A stretch of 64,000 nt of DNA, taken from Neisseria weixii (GTDB lineage: Bacteria > Pseudomonadota > Gammaproteobacteria > Burkholderiales > Neisseriaceae). The notes beneath the pieces are model-generated. The model was not told the DNA's origin. It made no database searches and saw nothing but the letters and a program-made list of their open reading frames with translations. The translations under genes were made by a program, and so were the position numbers. Shown here piece after piece: positions 19,248-29,619 of this stretch (its first letter is position 1; every line of letters starts with the position of its first letter). The stretch lies in contig NZ_CP023429.1 of NCBI RefSeq assembly GCF_002327085.1, positions 1,940,383-2,004,382 on the forward strand, in the 5' to 3' direction.

Positions 19248-20387
19248 CTACCGGTTAGAACCTTTCACCATATCCATCAAAAACAGGCGGCAGTCTAAAT
19301 TGCCGTTATACAACGGAATTTTGCGCTTCGGCAACAAACGCATGAATTTCGGCATATCGCGGTCGCCGGTAAACATACCGATGAGCCAGCCTGCATAATG
19401 CTGCTTCAGCCACGAACCCAACTGCGGATACAGCGCCTGCAAAGCCTGCATTTCCGCCAAGCGCACGCCATAGGGCGGATTGGAAATCATGATGCCGTTG
19501 TCACCATTGGGGCGGGCATTTTGCGCGTCTTTCACTTCAAAACGGATAAACTCGGCCACTTCGGCTGCTTCGGCATTGTGCTCAGCGGCACGAATCATGT
19601 GGCGGTCATTGTCGCTGCCGGCAATCGGTGCGGCAACCGGCACCATTTGTTCACGCGCTTCTTGGCGGATTTTCACCCACGCGGCTTTGTCGAAATTTTG
19701 CAGCTTTTCAAAACCAAAACAGCGCATCAAACCCGGTGCGCGGCGGCCGGCAATCCATGCCGCTTCAATCGCCAAAGTACCGCTGCCACAAAACGGGTCT
19801 TGAAACGGCTGCGAACCGTCATATCCGGTCAGCAACAACAAACCGGCAGCCAAGTTCTCACGCAACGGCGCTTCGCCGGTGTCTTGGCGGTAGCCGCGTT
19901 TGAACAAGGCTTCACCGGACGTATCGATAAAAATCTCGATATTGCGCTCATCCATAAAAGCATGCACGCGCACATCAGGCTGAATTTTACCCACATTCGG
20001 GCGCGCATCATAAATGTCACGGAACGAATCACACAGCGCGTCTTTGATTTTCAGGCCGACAAAATCCAAGCTTTTAACGTTAGCACGCTTGCCCTCAACC
20101 TTCACTTTAAAGGTCTGCTCCAGCGTAAACCAATTGAACCAATTGATATTCTTAGCTAATTTGTAAATATCCTGCTCACTGCGGTAGCTGCCTTTGTTCA
20201 GGCGCAGCAGCACGCGGCTGGCAGTACGCGAGTGCAGATTGATGCGGTAAACCTGCCCCATCGTTGCTTTGCAGGCAACACCGCCATCGGTAGCTTGAAT
20301 GTCTTGAATGTTCAGGGATTTGAGTTCGTCGGCCAACGGCGTTTCCAAACCGCGCGGACAAGTGGTGAATAAGGCGTATTGCGTCAT
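19248..20387 (-). CDS. rlmL: 23S rRNA (guanine-N2) methyltransferase, RlmL type
   Basis: Methylates G2445 of 23S rRNA using S-adenosylmethionine. The 379 residues hold an N-terminal ferredoxin-like/THUMP domain (about 1-155) and a Rossmann methyltransferase domain with [14 protein letters not shown] near residue 197 and the SNPPYGVR catalytic motif near 302. E. coli RlmL is a fusion with RlmK, and this protein has only the RlmL half, as in other Neisseria. It is followed by its own DUS terminator. Confidence 0.92.
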   Translation of the reverse strand: MTQYALFTTCPRGLETPLADELKSLNIQDIQATDGGVACKATMGQVYRINLHSRTASRVLLRLNKGSYRSEQDIYKLAKNINWFNWFTLEQTFKVKVEGKRANVKSLDFVGLKIKDALCDSFRDIYDARPNVGKIQPDVRVHAFMDERNIEIFIDTSGEALFKRGYRQDTGEAPLRENLAAGLLLLTGYDGSQPFQDPFCGSGTLAIEAAWIAGRRAPGLMRCFGFEKLQNFDKAAWVKIRQEAREQMVPVAAPIAGSDNDRHMIRAAEHNAEAAEVAEFIRFEVKDAQNARPNGDNGIMISNPPYGVRLAEMQALQALYPQLGSWLKQHYAGWLIGMFTGDRDMPKFMRLLPKRKIPLYNGNLDCRLFLMDMVKGSNR

Positions 20388-20498
20388 GGTGATTCCTTTC
20401 TGGGTCGGTCACACAGGCTTTCTGCGTGTCAATAAAGAGATGAATTATAGCGTAGATTATAAAAGTAAAGTATTTATTTTTCAGGATTTTTTGAACAA

Positions 20499-20580
20499 AA
20501 GGCCGTCTGAAACCATTTATTTCAGACGGCATTGATAAAATCAGTTTTCAGACGGCCTATTCCGCTGTAAAAGCCGTCTG
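20499..20580. terminator. Cluster of four DUS copies, terminator region
   Basis: Between rlmL's start side and the next gene's end there are an AG-DUS, two reverse copies (one AT-type) and a further forward copy within 80 bases. The outer pairs can form a terminator for the gene ending at 20557. Such clusters may come from repeated DUS-mediated recombination. Confidence 0.6.
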
Positions 20581-20982
20581 AAACACTCCGCCGTCAATGT
20601 TGATATCTGCCAGATACTCATGGCGGTTTTCAACACACATCGGCAAACGGATTTGCTTGGCTGCCCATGTGCCGTCGTTTTGGCGGCGGATATTGAAGCG
20701 GTTGAAGCCCATATCCATGTCTTTCATGCTAAAGCTGACGGTGATTTCTTGAGTTGTTTCCGGCACGTTTTTCAACACAATATCAAAGGGTTGCTTGGTT
20801 TCAAGTTTATTGCTGAATTTGACATACACGCCGTTGGGCAAAGTGCAGCCTTGTGTGACTTGGCATTCGGCCTGCTTGGCTTGCGGCTGTTGCTGCTGCC
20901 ACCAGCCCAAAGCAATGAGTTTGACGGCGGCAAACACCAGCAGCAACACGCCGACGATGATTAACTTTTTATTTTGACTCAT
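20557..20982 (-). CDS. Conserved membrane-anchored protein of unknown function
   Basis: The 141-residue product has one N-terminal helix (about residues 7-27) and a periplasmic beta-rich domain with two Cys near the start (ECQVTQGCTL) and MDMGFNRFNI in the middle. I recall similar unnamed proteins in other Neisseria but know no function. The start lies two bases beyond the stop of the NUDIX gene, whose stop codon is itself formed by a DUS, so the two are probably cotranscribed. Confidence 0.75.
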   Translation of the reverse strand: MSQNKKLIIVGVLLLVFAAVKLIALGWWQQQQPQAKQAECQVTQGCTLPNGVYVKFSNKLETKQPFDIVLKNVPETTQEITVSFSMKDMDMGFNRFNIRRQNDGTWAAKQIRLPMCVENRHEYLADINIDGGVFQTAFTAE

Positions 20983-20984
20983 GT

Positions 20985-21791
20985 TCAGACGGCCTCGATC
21001 TCATCATCAACCACCACGGCATGCGCACCTGATTGCAGCCACTGAGTTTGATACTGCGCCGCCCAATCGGAAAAAGCGGCAATCACCAAGGGGATGGGCA
21101 CACCTTGTTGCAGCCTCTGCAAAACGGCTTCGGCGGCAGCTTGGTTTTGTACGCGCCACACCACTACATCGGCATCCGGCACATTGCGCCATTGTTCGGC
21201 GGTTTCCACCACCACCCACACGCTTTGCGCCGGCGGCATTTTACCCAGCGCACGCAATTCGGGTTCCTCAATCAACACATGTTCATGCTGCGGCTCAGCC
21301 AAACGATGCGGCACCACACGATATTCGCCCATGCGGTTAAACCCGTGCAAACCGCTTTTCAGACGGCCTGACAATACTCTCGGCACGGAAAGCGATTGCA
21401 ACAGCGCACCATTGGCAGGCAACATCGGCGACACGGTAAAATCGCCCGCTTTCTGCCACGACCATGTCTGTCCTTCTTTGGCCTGCAATTCGCCCGACCA
21501 TTCATCGGCTTCCACCCGTAAAAAACGCAGATGCACATGCGCGTGTTCGTAGGCGTGGATTTTGGTCAGCCACGGCGTCGCGTGATGAATACGGATGCCG
21601 AGTTCTTCTTCCAACTCTCGCTGCAAAGCCTGAAACTCGGTTTCGCCCGCTTCCACTTTACCACCGGCAAACTCCCAATAACCGGCATAAGGCTTGCCTT
21701 CGGGACGTGAACTTAATAAATAATCGCCGTCGGCATTGAGCAAAATTCCGGCAACAACGCGGATTAAGGGGCGTGGGTCTGATGTGGTCAT
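20985..21791 (-). CDS. NUDIX hydrolase (MutT type) with degenerate C-terminal domain
   Basis: The 268-residue product probably hydrolyses oxidised or damaged nucleoside triphosphates such as 8-oxo-dGTP. The Nudix box is complete at about residues 43-65 (GGKVEAGETEFQALQRELEEELG). The remaining half corresponds to the thiamine-phosphate-synthase-like extension found in many proteobacterial MutT proteins, here much diverged. The last residues EAV and the stop are encoded by a DUS (GAGGCCGTCTGA). It sits two bases before the next gene. Confidence 0.88.
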   Translation of the reverse strand: MTTSDPRPLIRVVAGILLNADGDYLLSSRPEGKPYAGYWEFAGGKVEAGETEFQALQRELEEELGIRIHHATPWLTKIHAYEHAHVHLRFLRVEADEWSGELQAKEGQTWSWQKAGDFTVSPMLPANGALLQSLSVPRVLSGRLKSGLHGFNRMGEYRVVPHRLAEPQHEHVLIEEPELRALGKMPPAQSVWVVVETAEQWRNVPDADVVVWRVQNQAAAEAVLQRLQQGVPIPLVIAAFSDWAAQYQTQWLQSGAHAVVVDDEIEAV

Positions 21792-21910
21792 GATGTTTTG
21801 GGAAATGAATATTAATTTTCAGACGACCTTTTTACGCCATGCTTCACAGGCCGTCTGAACGTGATTGGACATGCGCCGACAAACCTTGCTTGCCCGCGCA
21901 TGGAATGGTT

Positions 21911-22288
21911 TTATTTTTCGGCAATCACAAAAGCCAATACGGTATCTTCTTCATCGGCCATACTCAAGCTAACGTGGCTGATGCCTCGCTCTTTCAGCCA
22001 TTTTTCCAATACCGGCGCATAGAAAAATTCCGGCTTGCCCATTTCATCGTGGCCAATGCCGATGTTGCGGAACGACACCGCCCCGCGGATACCGGTGCCG
22101 ACGGCCTTGGCAAATGCTTCTTTGGCGGCAAAACGCTTGGCCAGATAATTCACCGGTTTGCCGGCTTGGGGGAACTCCATCAATTCTTCAGGACTGAGAA
22201 TGCGTTCGGCAAAGGCTTGGCCGAATTTTTTATTCAGTCGGATGATACGTTTCAGGGAAACGATGTCGGTGCCGGTACCATAAATCAT
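21911..22288 (-). CDS. acpS: Holo-[acyl-carrier-protein] synthase
   Basis: Transfers 4'-phosphopantetheine from CoA to the acyl carrier protein. The 125-residue length is usual. The N-terminal GTDIVSLKRI with the metal-binding Asp, and the FAAKEAFAKAVGTGIRGAVSF stretch with the catalytic Glu, are plain. It lies downstream of pdxJ, as in E. coli and other proteobacteria, with a 59-base gap that contains one DUS. Confidence 0.97.
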   Translation of the reverse strand: MIYGTGTDIVSLKRIIRLNKKFGQAFAERILSPEELMEFPQAGKPVNYLAKRFAAKEAFAKAVGTGIRGAVSFRNIGIGHDEMGKPEFFYAPVLEKWLKERGISHVSLSMADEEDTVLAFVIAEK

Positions 22289-22347
22289 GGGTTTCTCCTT
22301 AATTATCTTTGCAAGTAACAGGCCGTCTGAACTCTCTGACGGCTAAA

Positions 22348-23079
22348 TTATTTCGCCAACAAACGTGCTTTAAACATCACGTCTTTCATTTGGCAAATGG
22401 CTTCGGGCAAACCTAAAAACACGGCTTGTGCGATGAGCGCGTGGCCGATGTTTAATTCTTGAATCACGGCAATGCGGGCAATCGGTGTGACATTATGAAT
22501 AGTCAACCCGTGCCCGGCATTGACGACCAAACCCAACTCATCGGCAAAATGCGCGCCTTCTTCAATCCGTGCCAACTGCTGCGCCTGTTCAGACGGTGTA
22601 TGCGCATCGGCATAGGCACCGGTGTGCAGTTCAATCACGGGCGCACCGACGTCTTTGGCCGCCTGAATCTGCGCTTGATCGGCATCGATAAACAGCGATA
22701 CGCGGATACCGGCGTCAGTGAGCGTGCGCGTAAATCGGGCGATTTTCTCCTGCTGCGCCAACACGTCCAAACCGCCTTCAGTAGTCACCTCTTGACGCTT
22801 TTCGGGCACAATGCACACATCTTCCGGCATAACGTTTAGCGCGTTTTCCAGCATTTCTTCGGTCAGCGCCATTTCCAGATTCAGGCGCGTACGAATGGCA
22901 TTTTTCACGGCGAATACGTCGGCATCTTTGATGTGGCGGCGGTCTTCGCGCAAATGCAGCGTAATCAAATCCGCACCGTGGGTTTCGGCAATGAGTGCGG
23001 CTTCTACCGGACTCGGGTAAAGGGTGCCGCGCGCATTGCGGATTGTGGCGACGTGGTCGATGTTAACGCCTAATAACAT
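22348..23079 (-). CDS. pdxJ: Pyridoxine 5'-phosphate synthase
   Basis: Condenses 1-deoxyxylulose 5-phosphate with aminoacetone 3-phosphate in vitamin B6 synthesis. The 243-residue TIM barrel shows [18 protein letters not shown] at the N-terminus, the [14 protein letters not shown] catalytic loop and [11 protein letters not shown] near the end, all family signatures. It stands between recO and acpS in the conserved recO-pdxJ-acpS order. Confidence 0.97.
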   Translation of the reverse strand: MLLGVNIDHVATIRNARGTLYPSPVEAALIAETHGADLITLHLREDRRHIKDADVFAVKNAIRTRLNLEMALTEEMLENALNVMPEDVCIVPEKRQEVTTEGGLDVLAQQEKIARFTRTLTDAGIRVSLFIDADQAQIQAAKDVGAPVIELHTGAYADAHTPSEQAQQLARIEEGAHFADELGLVVNAGHGLTIHNVTPIARIAVIQELNIGHALIAQAVFLGLPEAICQMKDVMFKARLLAK

Positions 23080-23162
23080 GGAGTTCCTTTCGCTGATTCG
23101 GTTTCAGACGGCCAGTTCGTCATTGAGGCCGTCTGAAAAATAAGGTTGGTTTCACTGCTGAT

Positions 23163-23951
23163 TCAGACGGCCTGTGAATGCTCTGCCGCTTCATGACATC
23201 TGAACGACATCGGATCCAAATCAAACTGCTGCAACTGCTGCAATACCTGCCGCGATTTAATCCCCTCCGGAATGCGGAAATCAATCAGCAATCGGTTGAT
23301 TTTTAAAGCCTGCTGCAAACTTACGCCGTCTGCAAACCCGCCTTGGCGTAATTGAATCAAACTGCTGCCATCGACCACAATGCCGCTTTGCTGCTGATTG
23401 CCCAATCCGTTGGCTTCCGCCAGTGGCAACAGGGCTTCTTCGGGGTGCAACCAATATTGTGCATCAGGGTCGATGTCATTTCCGTGAACATCGTGCTGTA
23501 AATCCGGCGCATAGCCCGATTGGTGCAGCAATTGCCATTCAAAGCGGCGTAAGGCGGCGATGTGGTTCGGTTCGCGGCACAGGGTTTGCATGGTTTCGGC
23601 AAAGATGTCGTACAACTCGGGCATCGGGTCTTCGCGTGCGGAGAGCTTCAGCATCAATTCGTTTACATACAGGCCGCTGAACAAAGCCCGCCCCTGCGGC
23701 TGCGGCCAACCGCCCAACCATTCGGCCCGGTGCAGCGTTTTGAGTTCTTGGCTGCCGTACCACGACGCGCTCATCGGCACAAACGGCACCAGCACGCCGC
23801 GCAATTCACTCATGCGCTTACGGGCGCTGCGTGCCAGCAAAGCCACACGTCCGTAACGGCGGCTGTACACTTCCAGCCACAGGCTGCTTTCGCGCCAAGG
23901 TGCGGATGCGAGCATGAAGACGGGTTCGTGGTTGATGCGGTGGCTGGACAT
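23163..23951 (-). CDS. recO: DNA repair protein RecO
   Basis: Helps load RecA on gapped DNA with RecR. I choose the ATG at 23951 (MSSHRINHEPVFMLAS), giving 262 residues. The frame is open 39 codons further upstream, but that part covers a DUS terminator and has no RecO similarity. An OB-fold N-domain with EPVFMLASAPWRESSLWLEV is followed by the helical zinc-less domain. The final codons QAV and the stop come from a DUS. It heads the recO-pdxJ-acpS cluster. Confidence 0.93.
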   Translation of the reverse strand: MSSHRINHEPVFMLASAPWRESSLWLEVYSRRYGRVALLARSARKRMSELRGVLVPFVPMSASWYGSQELKTLHRAEWLGGWPQPQGRALFSGLYVNELMLKLSAREDPMPELYDIFAETMQTLCREPNHIAALRRFEWQLLHQSGYAPDLQHDVHGNDIDPDAQYWLHPEEALLPLAEANGLGNQQQSGIVVDGSSLIQLRQGGFADGVSLQQALKINRLLIDFRIPEGIKSRQVLQQLQQFDLDPMSFRCHEAAEHSQAV

Positions 23952-24019
23952 GGTTTTGCGGCTGAACAGAATGAAGGAATTATAACGGTTTTCAAATAAA
24001 AGGGTGATGAAAATAAAAC

Positions 24020-24062
24020 AAGGCCGTCTGAAAAATAATGCAAGATTTTTCAGACGGCCTTG
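24020..24062 (-). terminator. DUS inverted-pair terminator of the MacAB-type operon
   Basis: AAGGCCGTCTGAAAAA pairs with TTTTTCAGACGGCCTT across a ten-base loop, fourteen bases after the outer membrane factor stop. Confidence 0.85.
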
Positions 24063-24076
24063 AGGCATTAAGCACC

Positions 24077-25456
24077 TTATTTCGGCGTGTAGCGTCCTGC
24101 CATGGCTTTATACACCATGTTTTCGTATTTCAACACGTCATAGCGTTGGTTTAATACGTTTTGCGCCGAGCTGTATTCGCTGTTTAAGGCTTCGAGCCAG
24201 TCTTTCAACTCGTTTTTACCGTGTTGGTAGCGCACTTGGTAATAGCGGCTGTTTTTCTGATCCAAGGCGTAACGCTGACGGGTATTCTTCAAAGTGGCTT
24301 GCGCATTTTGGTAGGCCAGATAGTTGGTGTTGACTTCATTCAGCGCAGTCGTTAACGCCTGCTCGAAATTCAAAGCCGCGCTGTCAAAACGCGCTTGGGC
24401 ATCTTTGTCTTCCCATTGCAGCGTTTTCCAATCCAAAAACGGCAGATTGATTTGCGCCGAACCCAAAAACGGCACGTCAAACATCGTGCGCGCTTTGCCG
24501 GAAGACGTACTCAAACTCGCGCCCAAGGTAATGCTCGGATACCAACTGCGCTGCTGCGCCGCCAAGGTTTGCACCGACGATTGCAAACGGTATTCCGCCG
24601 CGCGCAAATCGGGGCGGTTGGCCAGCACCGAAACCGGCACATTCAAATCCACACCTTTCACCGCCAGCAAGCGGTATGCTGACGGCTCCGCGGCGATGGC
24701 TTCGCCCGGCTTCAGATTCAGCAGATTGCGCAAGGTTTGCTCGAGCGCATCTCGGCTGTTTTGCAGTGACAATAAATTATTTTGCGCGCTCAGCAAAGAT
24801 TGTTTCGCCTGCGTGCTTTGGCTGGAATCGGCCTTGCCGTAACGGTATTTGGCATCGGCTATGCGGGCGATTTCCTGATATTGTTTCAACGATTGCCGGG
24901 TTAAAGCAATGGCTTCGTTGATGTAGGCGATGTTGAAATAAGCATCAGCAACATTATTTACCAAGGTCAGGCGGGTATTGGCCAAATCTTCCTGCGTGGC
25001 GCGGTATTCCCATACTTGCGCATCGGCGGTGGCACTCAAGCGCTTCCATAAATCAAGTTCGTAACTCAAGCCCAATTGGCTGCTGAAGCTGTTGTTGCTG
25101 CTGCCGGATTTGAGGTTTTTGGAAGCCGATGCACCGGCCGAGCCGTTAAACGACGGCACCAGATTCGCACCCAAAATATTGGCCTGATACAAGGCGCGGT
25201 TCACCGAAATCGCGGCCTGTTTCAAATCGATGTTGTTGTCCAAAGCCTGCTGAACCACGGCATTGAGTTGGGCGTTTTGATAGATTTCCCACCAGTCGCC
25301 GTTAATCTGATAGCGCTCGGCGGCTTCGGCAGCGCTCATAACATGCGTATTGCCGGCCAAGCTCGGTGCGTTCACTTTAGGATTAACCGCACACGCGCTT
25401 AAGGTTACGGATACGGCGATAACTGAAGCCGTCTGAAAAAAAGTTTTGCTGTTCAT
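24077..25456 (-). CDS. Outer membrane efflux lipoprotein (NodT/TolC family)
   Basis: Outer membrane channel of a tripartite pump. I use the ATG at 25456 (MNSKTFFQTASVIAVS), 459 residues, because the lipoprotein signal with lipobox LSAC follows directly. The frame upstream runs through a DUS pair. The two repeated OEP domains are visible, the second starting near LTRQSLKQYQEIA, with alternating helical and strand segments. It is the third gene of the macA-macB-OMF operon, so the pump is self-contained. Confidence 0.92.
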   Translation of the reverse strand: MNSKTFFQTASVIAVSVTLSACAVNPKVNAPSLAGNTHVMSAAEAAERYQINGDWWEIYQNAQLNAVVQQALDNNIDLKQAAISVNRALYQANILGANLVPSFNGSAGASASKNLKSGSSNNSFSSQLGLSYELDLWKRLSATADAQVWEYRATQEDLANTRLTLVNNVADAYFNIAYINEAIALTRQSLKQYQEIARIADAKYRYGKADSSQSTQAKQSLLSAQNNLLSLQNSRDALEQTLRNLLNLKPGEAIAAEPSAYRLLAVKGVDLNVPVSVLANRPDLRAAEYRLQSSVQTLAAQQRSWYPSITLGASLSTSSGKARTMFDVPFLGSAQINLPFLDWKTLQWEDKDAQARFDSAALNFEQALTTALNEVNTNYLAYQNAQATLKNTRQRYALDQKNSRYYQVRYQHGKNELKDWLEALNSEYSSAQNVLNQRYDVLKYENMVYKAMAGRYTPK

Positions 25457-25474
25457 GATTTCATCATTCTGATG

Positions 25475-25508
25475 TTTCAGACGGCCTTGATGAACCGGCC
25501 GTCTGAAA
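25475..25508 (-). terminator. DUS pair between macB and the outer membrane factor gene
   Basis: TTTCAGACGGCC and GGCCGTCTGAAA are spaced by ten bases. This stem could lower expression of the third gene relative to macAB. Confidence 0.65.
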
Positions 25509-25512
25509 AAAG

Positions 25513-27443
25513 TTAATCTTGCGCCAAGGCATCGATCGGGTTGAGCTGCGAGGCACGGTGGGCCGGCATAAAGCCGAAAGCCACGCCGATAACGGTCGAA
25601 CACAACACCGCACCGACTATCGACAAGGTGGAAAATCTCATTGGGAAATCGGTGACAAAATGGTTAAACACCAACCCGATGGCACCGGATACCGCTACAC
25701 CGGCCAAGCCGCCGATTAGACAAATCAATACGGCTTCAATCAGAAACTGCTGCAAAATATTGCTGCGGCGTGCGCCGACAGCCATGCGTACGCCGATTTC
25801 CTTGGTACGCTCGGTAACCGATACCAGCATGATGTTCATCACACCGATACCTCCAACCACCAGCGAAATCAAAGCGATACTGGAAATCAGAAGTTTCATC
25901 GTACCGGTGGCACTTTCAACGGCTTGTTTGATGATATCGCTGTTGTTCATAAAAAAGTCTTCCGTGCCATGGCGCGCACTCAACAATTCCGTCAGGCTTT
26001 TTTCGGCCACCTGACTGTCGGTATCGTCTTTGATTTTGACAATAATCGAATTGGTATGGGTCTCGCCGGTAATTTGATGCATGACGGTAGTGTACGGCGA
26101 CCATATCATCAGGCTGTCGGAGCTGCCGAAATTGTTGGTTTGGTCGTTGGCAATACCGATTACGGTAAGCGGCCGTTTTTTGAACAATATGACCTTACCG
26201 ATTGGATCGGCACCGCCGAACAGCTTGGCTTGGGTATTTTTATCGATTACCGCCACTTGCGCATCTGATTTGACATCACTCTCGTCAAACAGACGGCCAC
26301 GTTCCAAAGTCAGGCCGTGTACGCTGAAATATTGCTCGCCCACACCGTAAAGCTGGCCGTTCAAATCAATATTCCGATACGTCATCGTTCCTCCGGACGA
26401 AGTCTGCGGCGTAGCCGAATCGACATAACTTTGTTTGGCTATGGTCAACGCGTCCGCTATCGTCAGTGTTTTAATCCGGCGGGAATGCCTGTCGCCGAAA
26501 CCTTTGCCGGGGAAAATCGTGATGGTATTCGTTCCCATCGCATTGATGTCTTCCAGGATTTTCTGCTGTGATCCGTTACCCAAGGCCACCACCGACACCA
26601 CCGAAGCAATGCCGATAATGATACCCAGCATGGTCAGCAGCGAGCGCATTTTATGCGCATAAATCGCATGCACTGACATTTTAAAGGCTTCCAGAAATTG
26701 ATCGCAGTAAAAAAGCCACGAAACTTTTTCTTTTACCGCCTGCACTTGGCTGGACGGGATTTCGGCAGATTTGCTGATATCGGAAACAATCTCGCCGTCA
26801 CGGATTTCAATTACGCGGTTAGCATTGGCGGCAATGCCCGGGTCGTGCGTAACCATAATGATGGTATGGCCTTGTTCGTGTAACTGATGCAGGATTTCCA
26901 TCACGTTTTTACCGCTGGCGGTATCGAGTGCGCCGGTCGGTTCGTCGGCAAAAATAATCTCGCCGCCGTTCATCAGCGCGCGGGCAATCGACACCCGCTG
27001 CTGCTGGCCGCCGGAAAGCTCACCCGGTTTGCTGTTCCCTTACTTTCCAATCCCAAATCGAGCAACAGTTTTTCCGCACGTTCGGAACGATGCTTTTGAT
27101 CTGTACCGGCGTATATGGCCGGCAGCGCGACGTTGTCGCGTGCCGTCAGCAAACCGAGCAGATTATAGCGTTGGAAAATAAAACCGAAACGGCTGCGGCG
27201 CAAAGCGGCCAATTCATCAGGCTGCATTTCGGAGGTTTCGATGCCGTCGATTTTATAGGAACCCGAAGTCGCGCTGTCAAGACAGCCGAGAATATTCATC
27301 AGGGTCGATTTGCCCGACCCCGATTGGCCGATGACGGCTACAAAATCACCTTTTTCCACTTTCAGGCTGACGTTTTTCAAAACATGGACGCGGTTTTCAC
27401 CGTTGCCGAAATAGCGATTAATGCAGGTGCATTCGATTAAACT
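25513..27443 (-). pseudogene. macB: MacB-type ABC transporter (ATPase-permease), one-base frameshift
   Basis: Inner membrane component of a MacAB-TolC-type exporter for macrolides, peptides or haem precursors. I take the ATG at 27443 (MSLIECTCINRYF). The N-terminal ATPase has Walker A GQSGSGKS and is followed after the break by the signature SGGQQQR, Walker B and ADEPTGALD. Four membrane helices (one near residue 275, three at the C-terminus) enclose the large periplasmic domain. The frame breaks at about 27038 in AAGGGAAC: one more base there would give [15 protein letters not shown]. As in fdhA and fdhB a single base is missing in a purine run. It may be intact in the organism. Confidence 0.9.
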
Positions 27444-27548
27444 CATATGTGTTACCAAATATAAACTGGAAATTCGATCATCTGAAAAGCAGGCCGCACA
27501 TTCTGTTTTCAGACAGCCTATCGGTCGCTTTGATTTACACCGTCTGAT

Positions 27549-28727
27549 TTACATCGGCGGCCCCATGCCGTTGTGCTTTTTGCCTTGTGCTTTTTCAGAC
27601 CCGTTCATTTCCGATATGATGACTGTCTCACCCTCGTCTAAGCCGCTTTTGACTTCAGTATACATACTGTCTTTCAAACCGGTAACGACATCCCGGCCCA
27701 CCTCTTTACCGTCCGCACCTAACACCCGTACGGACGTTTTGCCCTCTTGCGATTTTTTGATGGCCGGGGTCGGTACAACCAATACATTTTCGGCAGAACG
27801 GATTTCAATGGTGTTTTGCGTGGTCATACCAATCGCCAGCTTGCCTTCAGTATTCGGTACAAGGGCACGTGCGTAATAATAAATCGCGCTTTCCGTGGTA
27901 TCGGTACTGTTGCTGTAATTGCCCTTGGACATAGTAGTCAAGCCGGGGTCAATGCTTTCCAATCTTGCTTTGAACGGCATGTCGGCTTCGGACAAAATAG
28001 TGAACGAAATCGGCTGGCCGGGTTTGACTTTGGTAATATCTCCCTCGGCAATCTGCATTTTGTTCAACATAGTCTCCAAATTGGCCAGTTGTATAATCGT
28101 AGGCGTGGTCTGGTTTGCATTGACGGTCTGTCCTTCCTCCACCGGAATGGCCACCACAGTGCCGTCCATCGGTGCCACAATACGGGTATAGCCCAAATCG
28201 GCCTCGGCCGTGTTGATAGAAATCCGGGTTTGGCGAATGGCTGATTTCAACTCGGTTACTTGTGCTTTGGCCGCCGCCAGCGCATCCTGCGCACTTTCCA
28301 ATTCCTGTTTCGAAGTGGCATCCTCCTTCCATAAGGCCGATTCGCGTTTATATTTTTTCTCGGCACTGTTTAAGGCGATCATTGCTGATGCCAATTGTGC
28401 CCGGTAAGTATCCAGTTTGGCTTTTGCAGTATCCAAGGTATTGATTTGGGTGGTCGAATCAATATCTGCGATTTTGTCGCCTTTTTTAATCTCCTGCCCC
28501 AGCTTGACATACAGCTTCTTGATTTGGCCTGAGGCCTGCGCACCGACCGCAACCAAGTTTGACGGTGAAATCTCACCCGTTGCAGAAACGGTTTGCCGGA
28601 TGGTGCCACGCTTCACCGGTTCGGTAATGTAATTGACCTTATCGTCCGGTTTGAAATAGCTCCATGCCGCATAAGCCAGTGCAGCCACAATTGCCGCCCC
28701 CAACACCCATTTGATTGTTTTTGCCAT
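27549..28727 (-). CDS. macA: MacA-type periplasmic adaptor (membrane fusion protein)
   Basis: Links MacB to the outer membrane channel and stimulates its ATPase. The 392 residues start with a membrane anchor (about 5-24), then a lipoyl half-motif (GEISPSNLVAVGAQASGQI), a long helical hairpin (about 95-190) with coiled-coil pattern, the second lipoyl half (APMDGTVVAIPVEEGQTV), a beta-barrel and a membrane-proximal domain ending near VIISEMNG. First gene of the operon with macB and the outer membrane factor. Confidence 0.95.
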   Translation of the reverse strand: MAKTIKWVLGAAIVAALAYAAWSYFKPDDKVNYITEPVKRGTIRQTVSATGEISPSNLVAVGAQASGQIKKLYVKLGQEIKKGDKIADIDSTTQINTLDTAKAKLDTYRAQLASAMIALNSAEKKYKRESALWKEDATSKQELESAQDALAAAKAQVTELKSAIRQTRISINTAEADLGYTRIVAPMDGTVVAIPVEEGQTVNANQTTPTIIQLANLETMLNKMQIAEGDITKVKPGQPISFTILSEADMPFKARLESIDPGLTTMSKGNYSNSTDTTESAIYYYARALVPNTEGKLAIGMTTQNTIEIRSAENVLVVPTPAIKKSQEGKTSVRVLGADGKEVGRDVVTGLKDSMYTEVKSGLDEGETVIISEMNGSEKAQGKKHNGMGPPM

Positions 28728-29063
28728 AATTTTCTAGCTGCCTGATTTGTCGTGTTCGCGTGCGGCTTAAGGTTTTTGTCGCACAATGCCAACAGTTATT
28801 TGGAATAAATTTTAAAAACGAGCAAATTTTACTGGATTTCATTTTTCCAGCCAAGGTTCCATGAATATCTTTATTCATATAACTTAATGTTTTTAAATAA
28901 AATTATTAAAATTACTTTTCCAGAATCTTGCATCCTTTTTACATATTTTCCCAAATTCGGCATTTATCCATACATACCAAATTCAAGAAAGAATTTATAA
29001 TGGCAAACAACAAAGCCTTTCAAAGGCATAATTAAATATAGCAATATTGATAGTTACTTACTT
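28728..29063. other. Intergenic region between macA and the pilin genes
   Basis: 336 AT-rich bases between divergent genes. I see no ORF, no DUS and no clear repeat. It must contain the promoters for macA on one strand and the first minor-pilin gene on the other. Confidence 0.6.
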
Positions 29064-29537
29064 ATGAAAACCAGACAATCCGGCTTTAATTTAATCGAAC
29101 TTTTGATTGTGATTGTGATTTTGGCCCTACTCGCCACCATCGCCATGCCTTCGTTCCAATCTTTTATCCGCAGCACTCGTTTGGCCAATGTGCGAAGTGA
29201 GTTAGCGGAAAATGCAAAGAATTTAGAGCGTTATTACACGCAAAAAGGCACATTTATCGGCTTTGATGAAAGTAATTTGGTTCAAAACGAATACTTTAAT
29301 ATTACGTTTATGCGTGCCCAAACACTGGCTGCATCTGTCTTACCGACCAACCCGGCTACCCCGGCACTCTCTTCCAATAATCAAAATCCATCGGATTCCG
29401 GCTTTATCTTACAAGCCGCACCGACTTCCGATTATGCCCAAACCGAATCATGTACGGTTTTCCTCAACGATAGCGGTATTTTCTGGGCGGTCGGCAATGA
29501 TGGTAAAACTTGCCCCGGCTACGAAGAAGCACATTGA
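29064..29537 (+). CDS. Type IV minor pilin
   Basis: The 157-residue prepilin has the short leader MKTRQSG, cleaved before Phe by PilD, then the methylated hydrophobic helix FNLIELLIVIVILALLAT with the usual Glu at mature position 5. A soluble head follows, with one disulfide candidate (C in QTESC and DGKTC). It precedes comP by 82 bases in the same direction. I cannot match it to PilV, PilX or PilE with confidence. The head shows only weak likeness to the ComP head at its helix end (ENAKNLERYYTQKGTF). Confidence 0.85.
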   Translation: MKTRQSGFNLIELLIVIVILALLATIAMPSFQSFIRSTRLANVRSELAENAKNLERYYTQKGTFIGFDESNLVQNEYFNITFMRAQTLAASVLPTNPATPALSSNNQNPSDSGFILQAAPTSDYAQTESCTVFLNDSGIFWAVGNDGKTCPGYEEAH

Positions 29538-29619
29538 TCCAGCTTAAAGATTTGATTTACACCCCAATTAAAATCGCATAATATGCTAATTTGAGTAAAC
29601 ATTTTATTGGTAATTATAT

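Noticed and set aside
24077..28727. MacA-MacB-outer membrane factor as type I exporter of the FrpC-like proteins
   Set aside because: MacB-type pumps move periplasmic substrates and lack the HlyB architecture. Only the outer membrane channel could be shared, and nothing links them.
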